64,000 nt of DNA, taken from assembly GCA_013420905.1 (NCBI GenBank), contig JAAXNY010000011.1, positions 1,302,001-1,366,000 of the forward strand. The letters are read 5' to 3'. Position 1 is the first letter of the stretch. Every line of letters begins with the position of its first letter. This DNA comes from Collybia mongolica (Eukaryota; Basidiomycota; Agaricomycetes; Agaricales; Clitocybaceae). The position numbers were made by a program, and so were the translations under genes. Positions 1 to 11,569 of the stretch are shown in pieces. Under the pieces are notes generated by a model. It was given only the letters and a program-made list of their open reading frames with translations, was not told the DNA's origin and did no database searches.

Positions 1-2362
1 GCAGCCACGACGAGCAGATCGACGTAACTATCAATCGTATCCTGGTTTCCTTCATCTTCCTCATCATCATGTTCCACCGTTCTCAGGACCACCTCGTCAC
101 CCAGGATTTTCCACATAGCCTCTCCATCATCAGAATCTATATCTGCTTCACCGATTGACTGCCCACAGAACTGCCAAACCATGTCCGCCAGTGGTCGGCG
201 ATATCCCTTCATGTCCCTCACACCATCATACGCAGTTTCCAGTACTTCCATAATGGCAGTTCTGGTGAGTGGTCGGTACACACTAAGGAGGGTCCGGTTG
301 CCTAACAAGCTATGCCAATTGACTAACCAATCGGGGGACGTAGGTGAAAGATCGTGTTGCTCAGCCATGACACGTGGGAGGGTCGCGGTGTCAGCGTCTG
401 TCAAGTTGTCAGCGATATCAATGAGTATAGTTGACAAGAGAGGGCTAGTGGGGGTTGTATGATCTCGGCCGAGAAGTGAGCCCAAGCTACGCAGAAAAAC
501 TGACGGAGCCGTCGACGACTTGGTTATGGGCAGCACGAAGGCAGACCCGTCGGGATTCCTAGAAATGTTGGTGTCAAATGTATTGGTTAGAGACAATGAA
601 CGTAAACTTACCTGAGAGGGTGAACATAAGATACAAGCTTTTGAAGTGTTTCTCCAATCACACACGCTTCCTCCTCGTCCAAACTACCTACTTCCTCTTC
701 CCCTCTAGAGTCAAGTTCTTGCCATATGTCCTTGAGTACCCCAGCAGCCTCTTCCAAAATGGCCTCTTTTCCGTCTCGTTCCTTATCCCAGTCCCGTTCT
801 GCCCCAATAACCCATTGCCACCCAATCCACGCCTCGACGCTCCTAGTCAATACTTTCCCCAATCTCCCAGCATCCCACCCATTCCCACCAGACCCCATGT
901 AATCTTCCTTCGGCCAAGCCCTCTCCATTAGATCTCGCTCCATGTCCATGTGCCCGGGCGCCCCCGAAGGCGAGTAACCAATTGAACTTTCTCGAGAGAT
1001 ATATGCCCGAGCTAATCGGGCGGCTAGAGCACGCCTGACGTAGTTCCTGAACGTCCGATGTGCACCAACCGACGTTTTGATCGCAAGCGAAATCGAGTCA
1101 AACATCTGAATGTCGGTTTCTGCAGGCGGAGAGCTCTGTGAAGCATTGTCATTAGTATCACTTGTATTGTGGGGGTAAAGATGTGTTTTTAATATGAGCA
1201 TGCAAGTAGTGGAGTAAGGGCCGGAAAATAACGCATTTAGCGTCTCAGTGATCCGATCTTCAGATGAAAGCTTCTTGTGTGGATGTGGCAAGACTGTGAG
1301 TCGAGGGAGTGGCGAAGCGCAAAACGCAAGGGCACGAAAGAGTAATGGCAAGATGACTGAAAGGTAGACGGGTGAAAGAGTTTTGAGTTGAGATGAGAGA
1401 TGATCGAGATAAAGCGTAATGGCTATGTCTGCAGGGTCTTTCGATGAGGTTTTAGATAATACCGGAGGTATTTGCGACGTCGGGGAGGGCAATGAACCCA
1501 CGGAGATGGACGAGTGGTTCCTTCGGTGACTTAGGGAAGGTTTTGAAGGTGTACTAGTTGTTGAGGCTGAATCGCTGGACGAAGCAGCGATCCTCTCCGC
1601 TGTGCTGCTTCCAAGGAGAATTGACTTATCCACAAGCCCAGCATAAAACTCCAAAACCTGGGACAAAACATCCTCTGGGATCCTCGCAACGATCTCAGTC
1701 TTATCCAGCACACTCGCAATGAATTTTGCCACTACGTCAATGCTGCGTTCCCTTTCAGCCTTCTCAGTCCGATCCAAACTCCCATCGTTCTTTAACAGGC
1801 CGTTAAATGCGCCAAGGATCCAAGACTTGAGTACGCTGAGGAATGGAAGCTCAATCCCAACGATGTCGGCACCATACCTCGTGAGGGCCCTCAATGCCTT
1901 GAACCGCGGCTCCCAAAGATCCATACCCCAACAAGTGTTGGAATCAAGAAAAAAAGAGAAGTACGAAAGTCGATCAGCAGTGGTAAGCTCTGCAGCTTCG
2001 TTGTTCTCCCAGTATGCCGATAAGATATCATATCCCGCCGCCTTAACTGCTACAGGGGAATCAACGTTGCAAAGGGACGCCAAAACCGGGTTAAGCATGT
2101 CTCGGCGAGGCAATGGCGAGTGAGAAGCCAGAACGTTGGCCAATGAGCGAGCGTGTGTCAAGCTGGGGACGGCTGGAGGAGTCAAGGCGTCGATCAGAGC
2201 CTGGAGTGAAAGTGGCTGATGTGTTGAGGGCATAGGGTGAACGGTGAGGGCTGAGGTCGTTTCTGTGCGGGGCCTGCGCCATCCAAACGAGGGAAAGGAC
2301 GCGGTATTGGCCCTGGGGCGGGACCTACTTTGTGTGTCTGCATCTTGTTGCTGACGGGACAT
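1..2362 (-). CDS. tuberin (Tsc2)-like protein, N-terminal part; gene runs off the left edge
   Basis: Two exons are visible: 2362-612 and 558-<1, separated by a 53-nt intron (559-611) with a GTAAGT donor and a TAG acceptor. The frame stays open across the junction (..HPLR|NPDGS..) and to the window edge, giving more than 760 residues without a stop. The ATG at 2362 is chosen because it opens a typical Ser/Arg/Gln-rich disordered N-terminus; an in-frame ATG at 2428 lies upstream. The region just after the start has an alpha-helical repeat look, with a segment of the kind WEPRFKALRALTRYG followed by a Leu/Trp-rich helix, as in the N-terminal (DUF3384) part of fungal tuberins. Tuberin is the GAP subunit that restrains Rheb-TORC1; its RapGAP domain would lie outside the window. 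A Ser-rich linker sits at about residues 240-300. The family call is from the pattern only; another HEAT-like scaffold is possible. Confidence 0.55.
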
Positions 2363-2647
2363 TCGCAGATACAAGACTCTGCATATATTTGGGCTTCCAC
2401 AATATGCTTTGGTCGTAACGTTCTGCACGCACCTTGCAGACTGTGTAGCACAAAAGGAGGATCTTATCTAACGTTGGAGCCTCGCGAAATGTCGAAACAA
2501 GGCCGTGAAGCCCAATACGTAGCGATTTAGTGGTTTATACAATAAGATGGCTTGACGGGTGGAGGTTAACGTTAAATGTTAAAAGCTTAACAATTTAATG
2601 TTCATGCAACTCAGACATCTTTTATAACAATTATTTAATTCGCATCT

Positions 2648-3214
2648 TCAAATAGTACCCTCTCGCGCCAACTCTCGGAACCGCTTGATAGTATGTTCAA
2701 CGCCACCACCGATAACTCTATTCAACGTCTGGACATCGGCCAAAGGCTTCTCAGGGGTGAATCCTGGAATCCCATTTGCAAATGAGAAGGTCAGGACCAA
2801 ATCTCCGTCAATATTGTAGGATACGACATTCGTAATGCGTATTTCGGCGGACGGCATCTCGAAATAAGCCTACAAGGAAGGAATCTATCCGTAAATGTAT
2901 GTATCAGCGCCAGCAAGCTCACGATCGTGCTCTCATGAAGCTCAATTTCCTCAATGACTGGATCTGCACCACCAAAGCTTACCGATCTCACGATCTATCA
3001 CCTAAGTCAGACGGTTCTTGTATTCCTCAGAGGTGAGATGTCAAACCTTATGTCCGTCATCGCTAACCACTTCACACGAGGTGATAGCAGGGACGAAAGA
3101 CTGAGGGTTTCGTGCTTTGATACCCAAACCGGCCCAGACCTGGGCCTCGGTTAGGACAGGAGAAGCGCCTGAAGGGTTGATGAGTCTGCTTGTTGCGAAA
3201 CTTCTGTTGGTCAT
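2648..3214 (-). CDS. DUF1857 (SRPBCC-fold) family protein, complete, 3 exons
   Basis: Exons 3214-3047, 2994-2923 and 2869-2648 join to 462 nt, or 153 residues plus stop, the usual size for this family. The introns are 52 nt (2995-3046, unusual GTTTGA donor) and 53 nt (2870-2922, GTGAGC donor). Both junctions restore conserved text (..DDGHK|IVRSVSFGG.. and ..LHESTI|AYFEMPS..), which is why I trust them. DUF1857 proteins are small single-domain fungal and bacterial proteins of the START/Bet v 1-like fold; no reaction is established. The C-terminal helix (GGVEHTIKRFRELARE) is intact. It lies 285 bp downstream of the tuberin-like start, same strand. It keeps many CpGs, unlike the transposons to the right, and shows no sign of damage. 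Confidence 0.85.
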
Positions 3215-3607
3215 TGCTAGGTGGTTGATTTAAAAAGAGTTTTTCATTTCTACAGTCCGTTATTCCTGAGACGGGGACCTTTGTTTGTTTCAGAAGCCTG
3301 CGCTCAATTCCGGCTCCATGTCAGAGTCAAGGAGAGTTTCAAACAGCCCGGGTGTACATGTTCGCTGCAATTTGGTAGATATCACACGCTGAAGAATCAT
3401 CGCAGAACGCTGTTGGACTGTCATAACAGACCTTGAGCTCAAAATGCTGTCCCACGGGAAAACGTGAATAGCTGATACAGATGGTATATCCTCAACCCAA
3501 GACCCAACTAACAAGAAATGGCCACATGCCCCATGTATACAAAACCACAAGGAATAACAGTTTGGACTAATATAATCCTAGCGAGCTCAAGTTATTTCTA
3601 GCACGCT
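3215..3607. other. intergenic, no gene recognised
   Basis: Between the DUF1857 start and the stop of the secreted-protein gene. Short open frames on both strands lack any recognisable motif or splice logic. It would hold the DUF1857 promoter and the 3' end of the next gene. Confidence 0.5.
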
Positions 3608-4489
3608 TCAGTCCTTACACCATCCATTACTCTCAGTGATGTAATCTATACTCCCGTCAGGCTGGGTCTGTCCTCCCTTGTTGTCAGCATCGGATTCGGT
3701 ATGGCAGCTAGTGAATAAAGAGCAAGTAAGCTGGGTGCTTCCGCCCTGTGAGAAGAACAGTCAGGCGACAAGACAGTAAACATCTGGATATTATGATGGC
3801 TAACCTTGCCGTTGACATCGTGGTAGCCTGTCGAGGTACAATCAGCTGAGGTTGGAATTGACACATCCTGAATAACGTACTATTGGCGAAGTTGCAGCCC
3901 GAAACGGAGTCGCACATAGCCTTGCACTCTATTTCTAGATCAGTCAGTGGCCACAGACTGTGAAGTTTGGTCATACGAGCAACGGTGTCAACGAGTCCAT
4001 AGGTCATGTAATCGCCGGCTTGGGTAGCACCTGTGAGATTGGAGAAAGTTTGGTGATACCCGTCGGAAGGGGGTGGGTTGTCAGGGGGGGTTTGTGGGGG
4101 CTTGTAAGGGCAATGAAGGAACTCGGGGAATAGCTCAAGGATAGCGCAGATGATCTGGAGAAGTGTTATCAATGCTAAAATCAACAGGGCACCATATTGA
4201 CGAAACAACTCACCCCTTCCAGGCAGGTAAGCTCAGGATACAAGTAACCATGGTCGCCGAAATACCACCCAGGATGTGCACCTGGGGTCCAGGGCGGGTA
4301 CGGTGCCCCAAAAAAGTTGGCGAGACTGAGATCAATACCGAGCAAACTTTTGGCCTCAACGTCAAGAGACACGACCTCAGGGGGTGAGGACGCGCCGTCG
4401 ATGGGTGGGGGCGCATCGTCGGCTGGCATAGGAGACGCCGTGACCGCGATGGCTGCAACAGCCATGGTGAAGAGACCGATGAAGCGCAT
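3608..4489 (-). CDS. secreted cysteine-containing protein of a basidiomycete-specific family, 5 exons
   Basis: Exons 4489-4214, 4154-3977, 3934-3881, 3827-3805 and 3745-3608 give about 222 residues. Introns are 59, 42, 53, 59 nt or close to it, all GT-AG, and each keeps frame. Residues 1-19 form a signal peptide (MRFIGLFTMAVAAIAVTAS). A Pro-rich stretch follows, then a Cys-containing C-terminal domain with the family signature text YGLVDTV..ECKAMCDSVSGC, SYHDVNGK, LTCSLF and a terminal GWCKD. About nine cysteines are present in the mature part, suggesting disulfides and an extracellular or cell-wall location. I know this family as common, multi-copy and unnamed in mushrooms; no activity is established. 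A TATA-like box lies ~90 bp upstream. The first junction is the least certain. Confidence 0.8.
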
Positions 4490-4576
4490 TTTGAATAAGG
4501 AGCGGCAAGTGTTGAGATACACAAGTGAAGGCTCAAGCAGGGCTAAAAGCTAACGGTGAAGATGCCCAGTTGCAGC

Positions 4577-4585
4577 CTTTATAGA
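4577..4585 (-). promoter_or_regulatory. TATA-like box upstream of the secreted-protein gene
   Basis: Reads CTATAAAGG on the minus strand, 88-96 bp upstream of the ATG at 4489. Spacing suits a basidiomycete TATA promoter with a short 5' leader. Inference from motif and distance only. Confidence 0.45.
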
Positions 4586-4589
4586 GTTC

Positions 4590-5465
4590 GCCGTAGGGAA
4601 AATGGCATTTATTTCCTCCCAATTAGAGAGATTCTCTTTGCCGGCCGAGGCATAATGACTCCGCTATTCTGTTTTGTTCCTGTAGTGTACGTGACGGATT
4701 TGTTCCTGAAAGAACTGCAAATTTTTTTTGCACGCGGTCGAATAAAGGCTTGACAGAGAGGAAAGACATAAATGTGATCCAGGAGGCACAACCCCGTGGC
4801 TAGCCATCCCGTACGATATCTATCCTGTCTTCAACAGTGATAATATAGACTGTCAAGACAGGGGGAGGACTCGGTTCAGGGAAACGCACCAACCTATCTG
4901 AGAAAAAGAAGGAGGATATCTCGCTAGTTGACGGGCAGGATTTTCTTGGGGTGTGATGTTGAGAACACTGTTCTGACACCTCTCAAACACAGGCACCTAA
5001 TTTCGTTCCCTCAATTAATCATTTGTTTGTTCTGAAGGCACCCTTCGGACCTGTTCGTATGGCACAAGTCAAAATTAGAGGTTCGTGGCACCCAACTCGG
5101 GCTTCATCAACAATACTTCTCCGAAGGAAGTTCACAAAGAAGATAAGGGGGCATTGACCTTAGGGGCGGACGCGATCGTAGGTTTTGAGTGAGTTAACGG
5201 AGCTTGGATGGCGTAAGGAGAGTGACAGATGAGACAGTTGACGTGCATTTACACAAATAAGCCATTGCCGGGGGCGGTGCCGGGTTAAGAAGAACACACA
5301 CCCCAGGAAGTACAAGTTCTCAGATGGGCCGAAAACGTTGAAAAAATCCTGAAATTCGGTCGGGTTTCAGTTGGACAGAAATCAAAATCTAAACTTGCAT
5401 ATTTGGTAGAACAGAAATGGTTCCGGATAAATTGAGATTAATTATTGTTATCAAACTGACTGAAA
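4590..5465. other. unassigned sequence at the gene-island/transposon border
   Basis: No convincing coding exon. It contains AT-rich and purine-rich stretches and ends where the poly(A) retroposon starts at about 5466. It is the last stretch before essentially continuous mobile DNA. Confidence 0.5.
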
Positions 5466-5558
5466 ACGACGCTTCTTGATCTTTTACCACCACCATCCGA
5501 CCGTGGGAATTCGTCCCTCCTGCACTAGGTCATCCCTAAACTACCTAACACCTCATCC
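5466..5558 (+). repeat. poly(A) retroposon B, copy 1, left fragment
   Basis: Matches the first ~90 bp of the complete copy at 30309-31265 (starts ACGACGCTTCTTGATC). It stops at CCTCATCC, where the DNA transposon 5559-11569 entered; the rest resumes at 11570. The other copy acts as the empty site, reading straight through CCTCATCCC. No TSD flanks copy 1, so its outer edges have been rearranged. Confidence 0.8.
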
Positions 5559-5589
5559 CCAGTGAAAACCGGCACCGAGCCGAACTGAG
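5559..5589 (+). repeat. left terminal inverted repeat of the Tnp2-type transposon
   Basis: Begins CCAGTGAAAACCGGC and pairs with 11539-11569 with about four mismatches over 31 bp. Preceded directly by the TSD CCTCATCC. Confidence 0.9.
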
Positions 5590-5942
5590 TTTATCTGACA
5601 AAATCTGGGATGGCCGGAGTGCGCCGCCCACCTCAGCCTTTGTCGGAAAATTGCCGTTTTTCAGATGAGATCTGTGTTCCTCCATGTTAAATCTGAGCGA
5701 ATATTTGTTGCTGTCGGCGTTCCACTGCGTTCTGCAGCGCTCTTCTGAGGTGTTCAAAATCTCCTATTTTTGGTACAGACGCATACAGACGCATTATTGT
5801 ACAGACTACTTCCGAGTTTAACTGAATTCCAAACTTTCTCTGCTCTCCTGCTCCCTGACTCTAAGTCGATATTGTGAAGGCCTAGAGGAAATAAATATCA
5901 TTATGATTATTTATCGAGACGAGGTGCCGACCCACATACCAG

Positions 5943-7952
5943 TCAATCGGCCGCATTGGAATGTGTTGTGGTGGCAGCAAGACGAGAAGCCACTTTCCAT
6001 TCCTTACTCAACGCTTCGTATCTCTGGTAGGAAAAATGAGTGCGTAAATTTTGTGTGATAGTGCCGACACGTACCTTTTTGGTTTCAGAAGGGGTCTTGT
6101 CCCATATCATTTTGAATTTGGAAATTGTCGGAGTGTGTTCCTTGAGGTATTTGACTGCGAATAGGTTACTAGTGCCAGGTGTGTCAGTAAGAAACTCAAG
6201 TGATTAAATTAGATCTCACTGTGCTGATAATACCGTTGACGATGCAACCATCAACTTTTCGGCTTTCGCTTTGCTAGGAGGCACTACGCTTGCCTCGATT
6301 GGAGCTTGAATTGGAGGTTTTGGTATCGAAAGGCCAGCTCTGTCGTTTGGCGTTAGACCCATTGACTACGATCATAACTTGTACTCACAATGGGTTTATC
6401 TATATATCAGACACATCATTGATCAGTAAGGGATCGGTGAGCGATTTGGGACAAATCGTTTACCCGGCGTGGTTGGACTTGTTGTCCCTGCTCACTGGGC
6501 ACTGTATCTGCAGCAGGGGGGCTAGAGATCACCAAAATTGCAATGGTGGAGCTCTTGCCAGCCATGGATTGACTGGGCCATGTCTCGCCACTTGGCGTGG
6601 GTGGAGACAGCGAGGATGATGGATTTGAGATGTTTGATGACGGGGTAGGGGCATTGGACTCGACGGGGATGTGAACAGAAGTAGAAAAAGCTTCGGATTG
6701 ATGGCTAGGAGGAGGAGGAGAAAACTGAGCAGTGGGTACAGGAATGATGGCTGGAGCCAAGAGCACTTGCTGGTCAAGACACGAAGATGGTGATGCAATT
6801 GATACGGATAGGGGATTCTGAGGAATAGAAGCAGGAGGGAGGGCTGAGCTGGTTGCGCTACGTGAGGTGGTAGATCCAGCCGGAACGTCGTCAACCAAGT
6901 CTATGACCTGTGCGCCAGACGGCACGGTAGACTTGGCCTTCACTTTCTTCCGCCTCCGATTGTCGTTGGAGTTGTCATCATTGCCAATCCTGCGCTTTGA
7001 AGGTCTCGCACCTAGAATGGCCAAAAAAGCAGGAGAAAAAAAAGTGAAAAACACGTCACATGTGAGAGTGTTACAACATACGTGTAAGATGTCCGGAATC
7101 CCTTCCATCATGACACCAGTCAGGGTACTTGACGACGGCAAAATGTTCAACTTTCCAGTCTCCGTCGCAGTAGCAAAATTCGGCAAAGTTGGTCTTCAGG
7201 ACATATGCGAGGTAGGAAGCGGCTTTCGGCGTCTTCTTGGTCCAAGAACTGGGGTCAAGTCAGTGACGATAGAGCTTGTTCCAGGCTTGTTTCGCAGTTG
7301 ATGTGAAGACCTTGATCTGTGACTCTGTCACTACATTGCCATCCCCGTTGGTGAGGAAAGCCAGTCTCGGAACGGCTTCCCCGCGATCCTTTTGTCGTTC
7401 AGTGTACTTGATCCAGTTCTCATTGCGCCAATACCGCACATCGGGATAATCGTCCTCATCTAGTGACTCTGGTGCATCAGGTACAACAAGACCCTCAGGC
7501 TTTCCTTTGGTGGTAACAGGAATCGACGTTGGTGGCATTTGAAGGTGTTGAGATGATGCGAGCTTGTTGATTACATCCTGGAGCTGCGTAACAAGATTCC
7601 TGTATGAGAAAAAGATAAATATATGTGCATATATACTGATAGTAATACCACGCACCTCTGTGCCTGCAACTCGCACTTCGCTTGTAGATGGAGTGCGTTG
7701 ACAGAGGCATATGCCAGATTCCCAGATCTCATCAAAACCTTGTGAGAAGCAGACGTAATAGCAGACAATACAGAGCTTGAAAGTGGAGAAATCGACTGAG
7801 GATTGGGTCAACCAGGCTGAATGCACAGCATATTGAAACTCACTTCAGAGGCTTGAGGACGGTTCAGATACGTAAGTGCGTTCAGACTGAGAAAATTGGG
7901 CATTGGCATTGTAGGAGAGATCATGTGCATTGTTGTTCAGGAAGAGGTCCAT
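5943..7952 (-). pseudogene. second (accessory) gene of the Tnp2-type transposon, broken by TGA
   Basis: A multi-exon minus-strand gene. Clear introns are 7600-7655 (56 nt) and 7012-7081 (70 nt); both restore frame. I place the start at the ATG 7952 (MDLFLNNNAHD..), with an intron before about 7790. The protein has an N-terminal segment rich in Ser/Ala/Gln, a central block with PDVRYW and WNKLYR-type aromatic motifs, a basic patch (NRRRKKVK), a long Ser/Pro linker (about 6450-6900), and a C-terminal helix pair ending at the TGA 5943-5945 (..LKEHTPTISKFKMIWDKTPS..). An in-frame TGA at 7260-7262 interrupts ..KLYRH*LDPSSW.., where arginine (CGA) is the likely ancestral codon. I recall such proteins beside this transposase in other mushrooms; function unknown, perhaps DNA binding. 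Confidence 0.65.
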
Positions 7953-8076
7953 CGTGGATGAGACGAAGTTGGAAAAAAAGGAATTGGGCGGTATTTACGG
8001 GCTCACGTGACCGTTTGCATTGCCGCATTCCATATTGCAAGTACATTGGACAAATAATATAATACCTACAATGTCT

Positions 8077-11000
8077 TCATGGCCCTCCCAAATCATCGTC
8101 TATGGACTCCTCAAACCCAGTCAGTTGAAAATCCTCTAATCCTGACTTCTCCTGCACAAACCAGAGCCCAGGTGGATCATTCAGTAATGGAGGTAGTGGT
8201 TGCATTGAAACACATGCCACAATCCTAGAAAGTTCAACGACTCGAAGATCTTCATCACCTGTATATTGGCAGGCCCACAGCGTATTCGATGACTGATCCA
8301 AGAGTTCCTGAACTGGACGGGAGTACACCGAGACAAGTACATGGGCAGTAGGTGTCTCGTTGGGACTGTCAGTTGTAAATAACAGGAAGTAGAATTGAAC
8401 TTCGCCGTATTCTATCTCTCCGTTTAATTGTATCTTAACATAGATTAGAAAAGAATTCCCAAAAGTCACAGTAATATATTCATACCTTGACATTGTGAGA
8501 TACATGTATTTTTTGTCTAGTTCGTCTCTTTTCACTCCACAAACTTCTTGCTACCTGACCGTTGGGGAGATGAACTCTGCCCCATCACCTGATTTTTGAC
8601 AAATTAACTGCCCGTGAAAGAATGTCAGCGGCTGGTTCTGGTATCTGTGCAGGATATCTATCTCTTGGCTGTAACGCGATGTAACCATTGCCAAGATCTA
8701 TTGCTGATTTTGGTAGATGAAACTGGGCCTTTGGATCCAAGTCTGGATATATACTCTTGAGAGCATTGACTTGCGAATGTCTGAGTGCGCGCTGAGCAAG
8801 GTTTGCAAAGGGATTTGAGGGCTGCCAAATTTCCTGGCCAAGATTGCCAATTGTACGTTCCATTGTGAATTGTGTGGAATATGCACCTGGCCCCACCCGC
8901 ATGACTTCGGGACAGGCATGGAGAAGAGTGTGAATACACGGACGGCAGAAATGCATACGATCAACTCGCCGCTGGTAATACAAATTCTCAAACTCCTCCA
9001 CGAACTGGACGAGGTGGGAATGTGCCTCTCATAGCTTGGCACCAAGGACACGTCTTTGCATGAGGACCCGAACACCATGCACAAGCTTGCAATAGTTTTT
9101 CCAATAGTTTGGAGGTAGTATCGCATGGAAAAATCCAGGGCCAAGTCCAAACAGGTAATGGAAGTACTCGATCGCTTTATACCCGCTGGATATCTTCTCT
9201 GCCAGATTGCGTGGAGGACGATGAAATGATGATGGGAAAAATTGTGTCGCATCAGCGACAAGCTTGCCATGTGCCTGCCACATGGTCCCAGTGAGCTTCG
9301 CCCATTCCCAAGTTCCACGATTGTCTGTTGTCTCGCATTTCAAAGTTCCTTGCCAGAGTGGTATCAGCAATTCACCGAGGTTGATAAAGAGGAGATGCAT
9401 CAGATCCAAAGGAAAACAGTGTGGTACAGGAAACATGAGGTTGTTGGCAAGTCCGCTGAGGATGGTTGGTTTGCTGATTCCTGTGTCCTTGCGGTTCTTC
9501 TCATAATCGCCTTGATCAATTGAAGAGACCACTTTGGAAAGGTCTTGTTGATAGTCGATAGATGAAAGAGTGTTGAGATTCCGTATATCGATGTCAGGGT
9601 GGTTGCAATCGTCGACTGTGTAATTATTCGGCTTCAGGTGCACTGCGAAGTAGTGCCCGGCATGGGGCTTGTGCTGACCCTTCATTGGACAGCCAAGTCG
9701 ACACCCATGTGCTCCATGGTGACCAACGCGTCCATCAGTCTCAACAATTCTGACTGCATCTGCTGTGGACAGGGCTAGGATGATCCGAGAATGGATAACG
9801 TTGGATGCTGCAGCATCCCACATGCGAAGTCCGGTCCCATTATTTTCATGCTGGAGGGCAGCAACATGATGAATGCCACAGTAGAGATAAGAATCCGTAT
9901 TTTTTGGCTTGTTGGGCCCCGGGATGATAGTGCCAGGAAATACACGCTTCTTCTGATAGCATTGATTAGGTGAGAAATTGTTGAGAATCCAAATTGAAAT
10001 CCATGTGTTGGACTTCTTGTTTTGGTAGAGCTGTGCTCCATCGAGAGACGAGGAAATGGTGGTATCATCGCCAGTGATCCTGATATGCTCAGCAAGGTCC
10101 TGCATCTCACTACCACACAGATTGTCGTCGTAAACGATATTGGCGGCATCTGTTCCGAGATTGTTGAGCATTTCAGTGACCTCTTTCATTTTTCGGTCGA
10201 GATAACGCATGTCTGTTGCTCCCAAGTGCGAACAGCGCAGGGCCTGGAGTTGTGGGCCAAGAAGAATGGTGCAAAATTGCTGACAAGGGACCTTCTTCTC
10301 TGTAGATGTGAGCTGTACTAAATCGTATCGAGCCTCTCCACAGATGCTACAGGATTGTAACTGTGCAAATGGGCCAGTGAATGTGTGGCATGAGTTAATG
10401 CACATATTGTTGTAAACAGCAATGACACCAGTGATCTCAGCAACCAGCTTTTTCACAGCATGGTATGAGAGAACCCCAGAGTCTGGATAACGACGGAGGA
10501 TTGCATTGTGAGAAGCATGGTACGTTTCCTGAGAGGCATTGGTTACAGCCAAGAAGAGATTGAGGGAGAGACGAACATCTGGATCAGATATGTTTGTTGG
10601 TTCCTCAGGAGGGTTACAAAGCTGGTGAATGACATCGTCATCCAGGTTCCCATTCTCGAGAGTTGCTGCATGTATTTCTTTAATAAACTCTTGAGTGATT
10701 TTGATGTTTTCGATGCAGGAAACGGTTGTTGGAGAATCATCCTCTTCCTCTGAATGGCCACCACTTGTTAGAGATTGATCGATCCCAAGCTGACTGAGTG
10801 CTTGAATTGTCGCAGCATGAGCCTGCCATTCCGCTTGCAGCACAGCAGCCCGCTGCTCATGTTTGTCGAGGTCGTGAAGATCAGGATCATCAGAATCTTC
10901 AGTTGGAGGCATGCCAGTGCTGTCATGTTGGTGATGCGAAATGCAAGGAACGTCGTGACTGAGTGAATCATCAGGGTCATTGTGGATATTGATGTCCACA

Positions 11001-11419
11001 TTATGTTGATCATCCTGAGGTTGATTGCACTCAGAAAGAAGAAAAGAGATGAATGAATTGTGCATAGATCGGTCAAGTGGATACATGAGCGATGAAAATA
11101 TTGTACAATGTACGCAAAGGCAGCAACGAGGGTGAGAAAGATAAGAAACATGCACCCTCAAAGATCAGAGCCTTTTCGAGGGCCGAGAACACTGGTTACC
11201 ATGGTGGAGGCTACGAGGACTATGATTCCTGTTGTCGTCGTCGGAATCAAGTGGGCTGTTGGAAGACTGTCCTGCAATAGTGTCAGACCAAGCAGAAAAA
11301 GAAGGAATGGAAGTGGGAAGCGAATTTGCTATGCGGCAGGCATGGCTTCGTAGGGTACGCGCCACGACGAGAGCACCATTGCACCTTGGACAAGGACAAG
11401 GCTGGCGTGGTTCAGGCAT
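8077..11419 (-). pseudogene. Tnp2-like transposase, decayed (two CGA-to-TGA stops)
   Basis: First exon from ATG 11419 has a Cys-rich head (CPCPRCNGALV..), a probable zinc finger; the next junction (between about 11060 and 11200) is unresolved. The main body, 11060-9029, shows the Tnp2-type core: SLDGAQLY, an IIPGPNKPKNTDSYLY motif, GLRMWDA and the GCRLGCPMKG cysteine pair, then PILSGL..DLMHLLFINLGELL. Reading on past 9029 the same frame continues through ..QFVEEFENLYYQRRVDR and FTMERTIGNLGQE to a second TGA at 8585-8587, then ..WGRVHLPNGQVARS, a ~55-nt intron near 8460-8510, and an acidic C-terminus ending at 8077. Stops at 9029-9031 and 8585-8587 both sit where relatives carry arginine (..KL*EAHS.. 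and ..IR*WGR..). Otherwise largely intact, so death was recent. Confidence 0.75.
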
Positions 11420-11538
11420 GCAATCGATGGTATGATAGTCGATCAAGATAAATTAAAGTTACTAATTACATCATAACTCAGATTCGAACTGCGAGCAGTC
11501 AGGTGGGCACTGCCGAACACCAATGAACTCAGATTCGC

Positions 11539-11569
11539 TCAGATCAGCTCGGCGCCGGTTTTCACTGGG
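11539..11569 (-). repeat. right terminal inverted repeat of the Tnp2-type transposon
   Basis: Ends GCCGGTTTTCACTGG(G), inverse of 5559-5589, and is followed by the TSD CCTCATCC at 11570-11577. One extra G at the outer edge leaves the exact TSD length (8 or 9) ambiguous. Confidence 0.9.

Larger units (their letters stand above)
5559..11569 (-). mobile_element. 6.0-kb DNA transposon with Tnp2-type transposase, inserted in retroposon B
   Basis: Bounded by imperfect ~31-bp terminal inverted repeats (outer 15 bp CCAGTGAAAACCGGC perfect) and by an 8-bp direct repeat CCTCATCC (5551-5558 and 11570-11577). The uninterrupted relative at 30309-31265 proves the insertion point. It carries two minus-strand genes in series: a Tnp2-like transposase (8077-11419) and an accessory gene (5943-7952), both broken by in-frame TGA codons. 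Subterminal regions (5590-5940, 11447-11535) repeat short ATCTGAG-type words, likely transposase-binding sites. Classical CACTA elements make 2-3 bp TSDs, so an 8-bp TSD argues for a separate Tnp2-related or KDZ-like lineage. Confidence 0.9.

Noticed and set aside
181..931. Plus-strand open frames overlapping the tuberin-like gene
   Set aside because: Antisense to well-supported exons; no motifs.
5559..11569. Naming the element CACTA/EnSpm outright
   Set aside because: Ends and TSD length do not fit classical CACTA even though the transposase is Tnp2-like.
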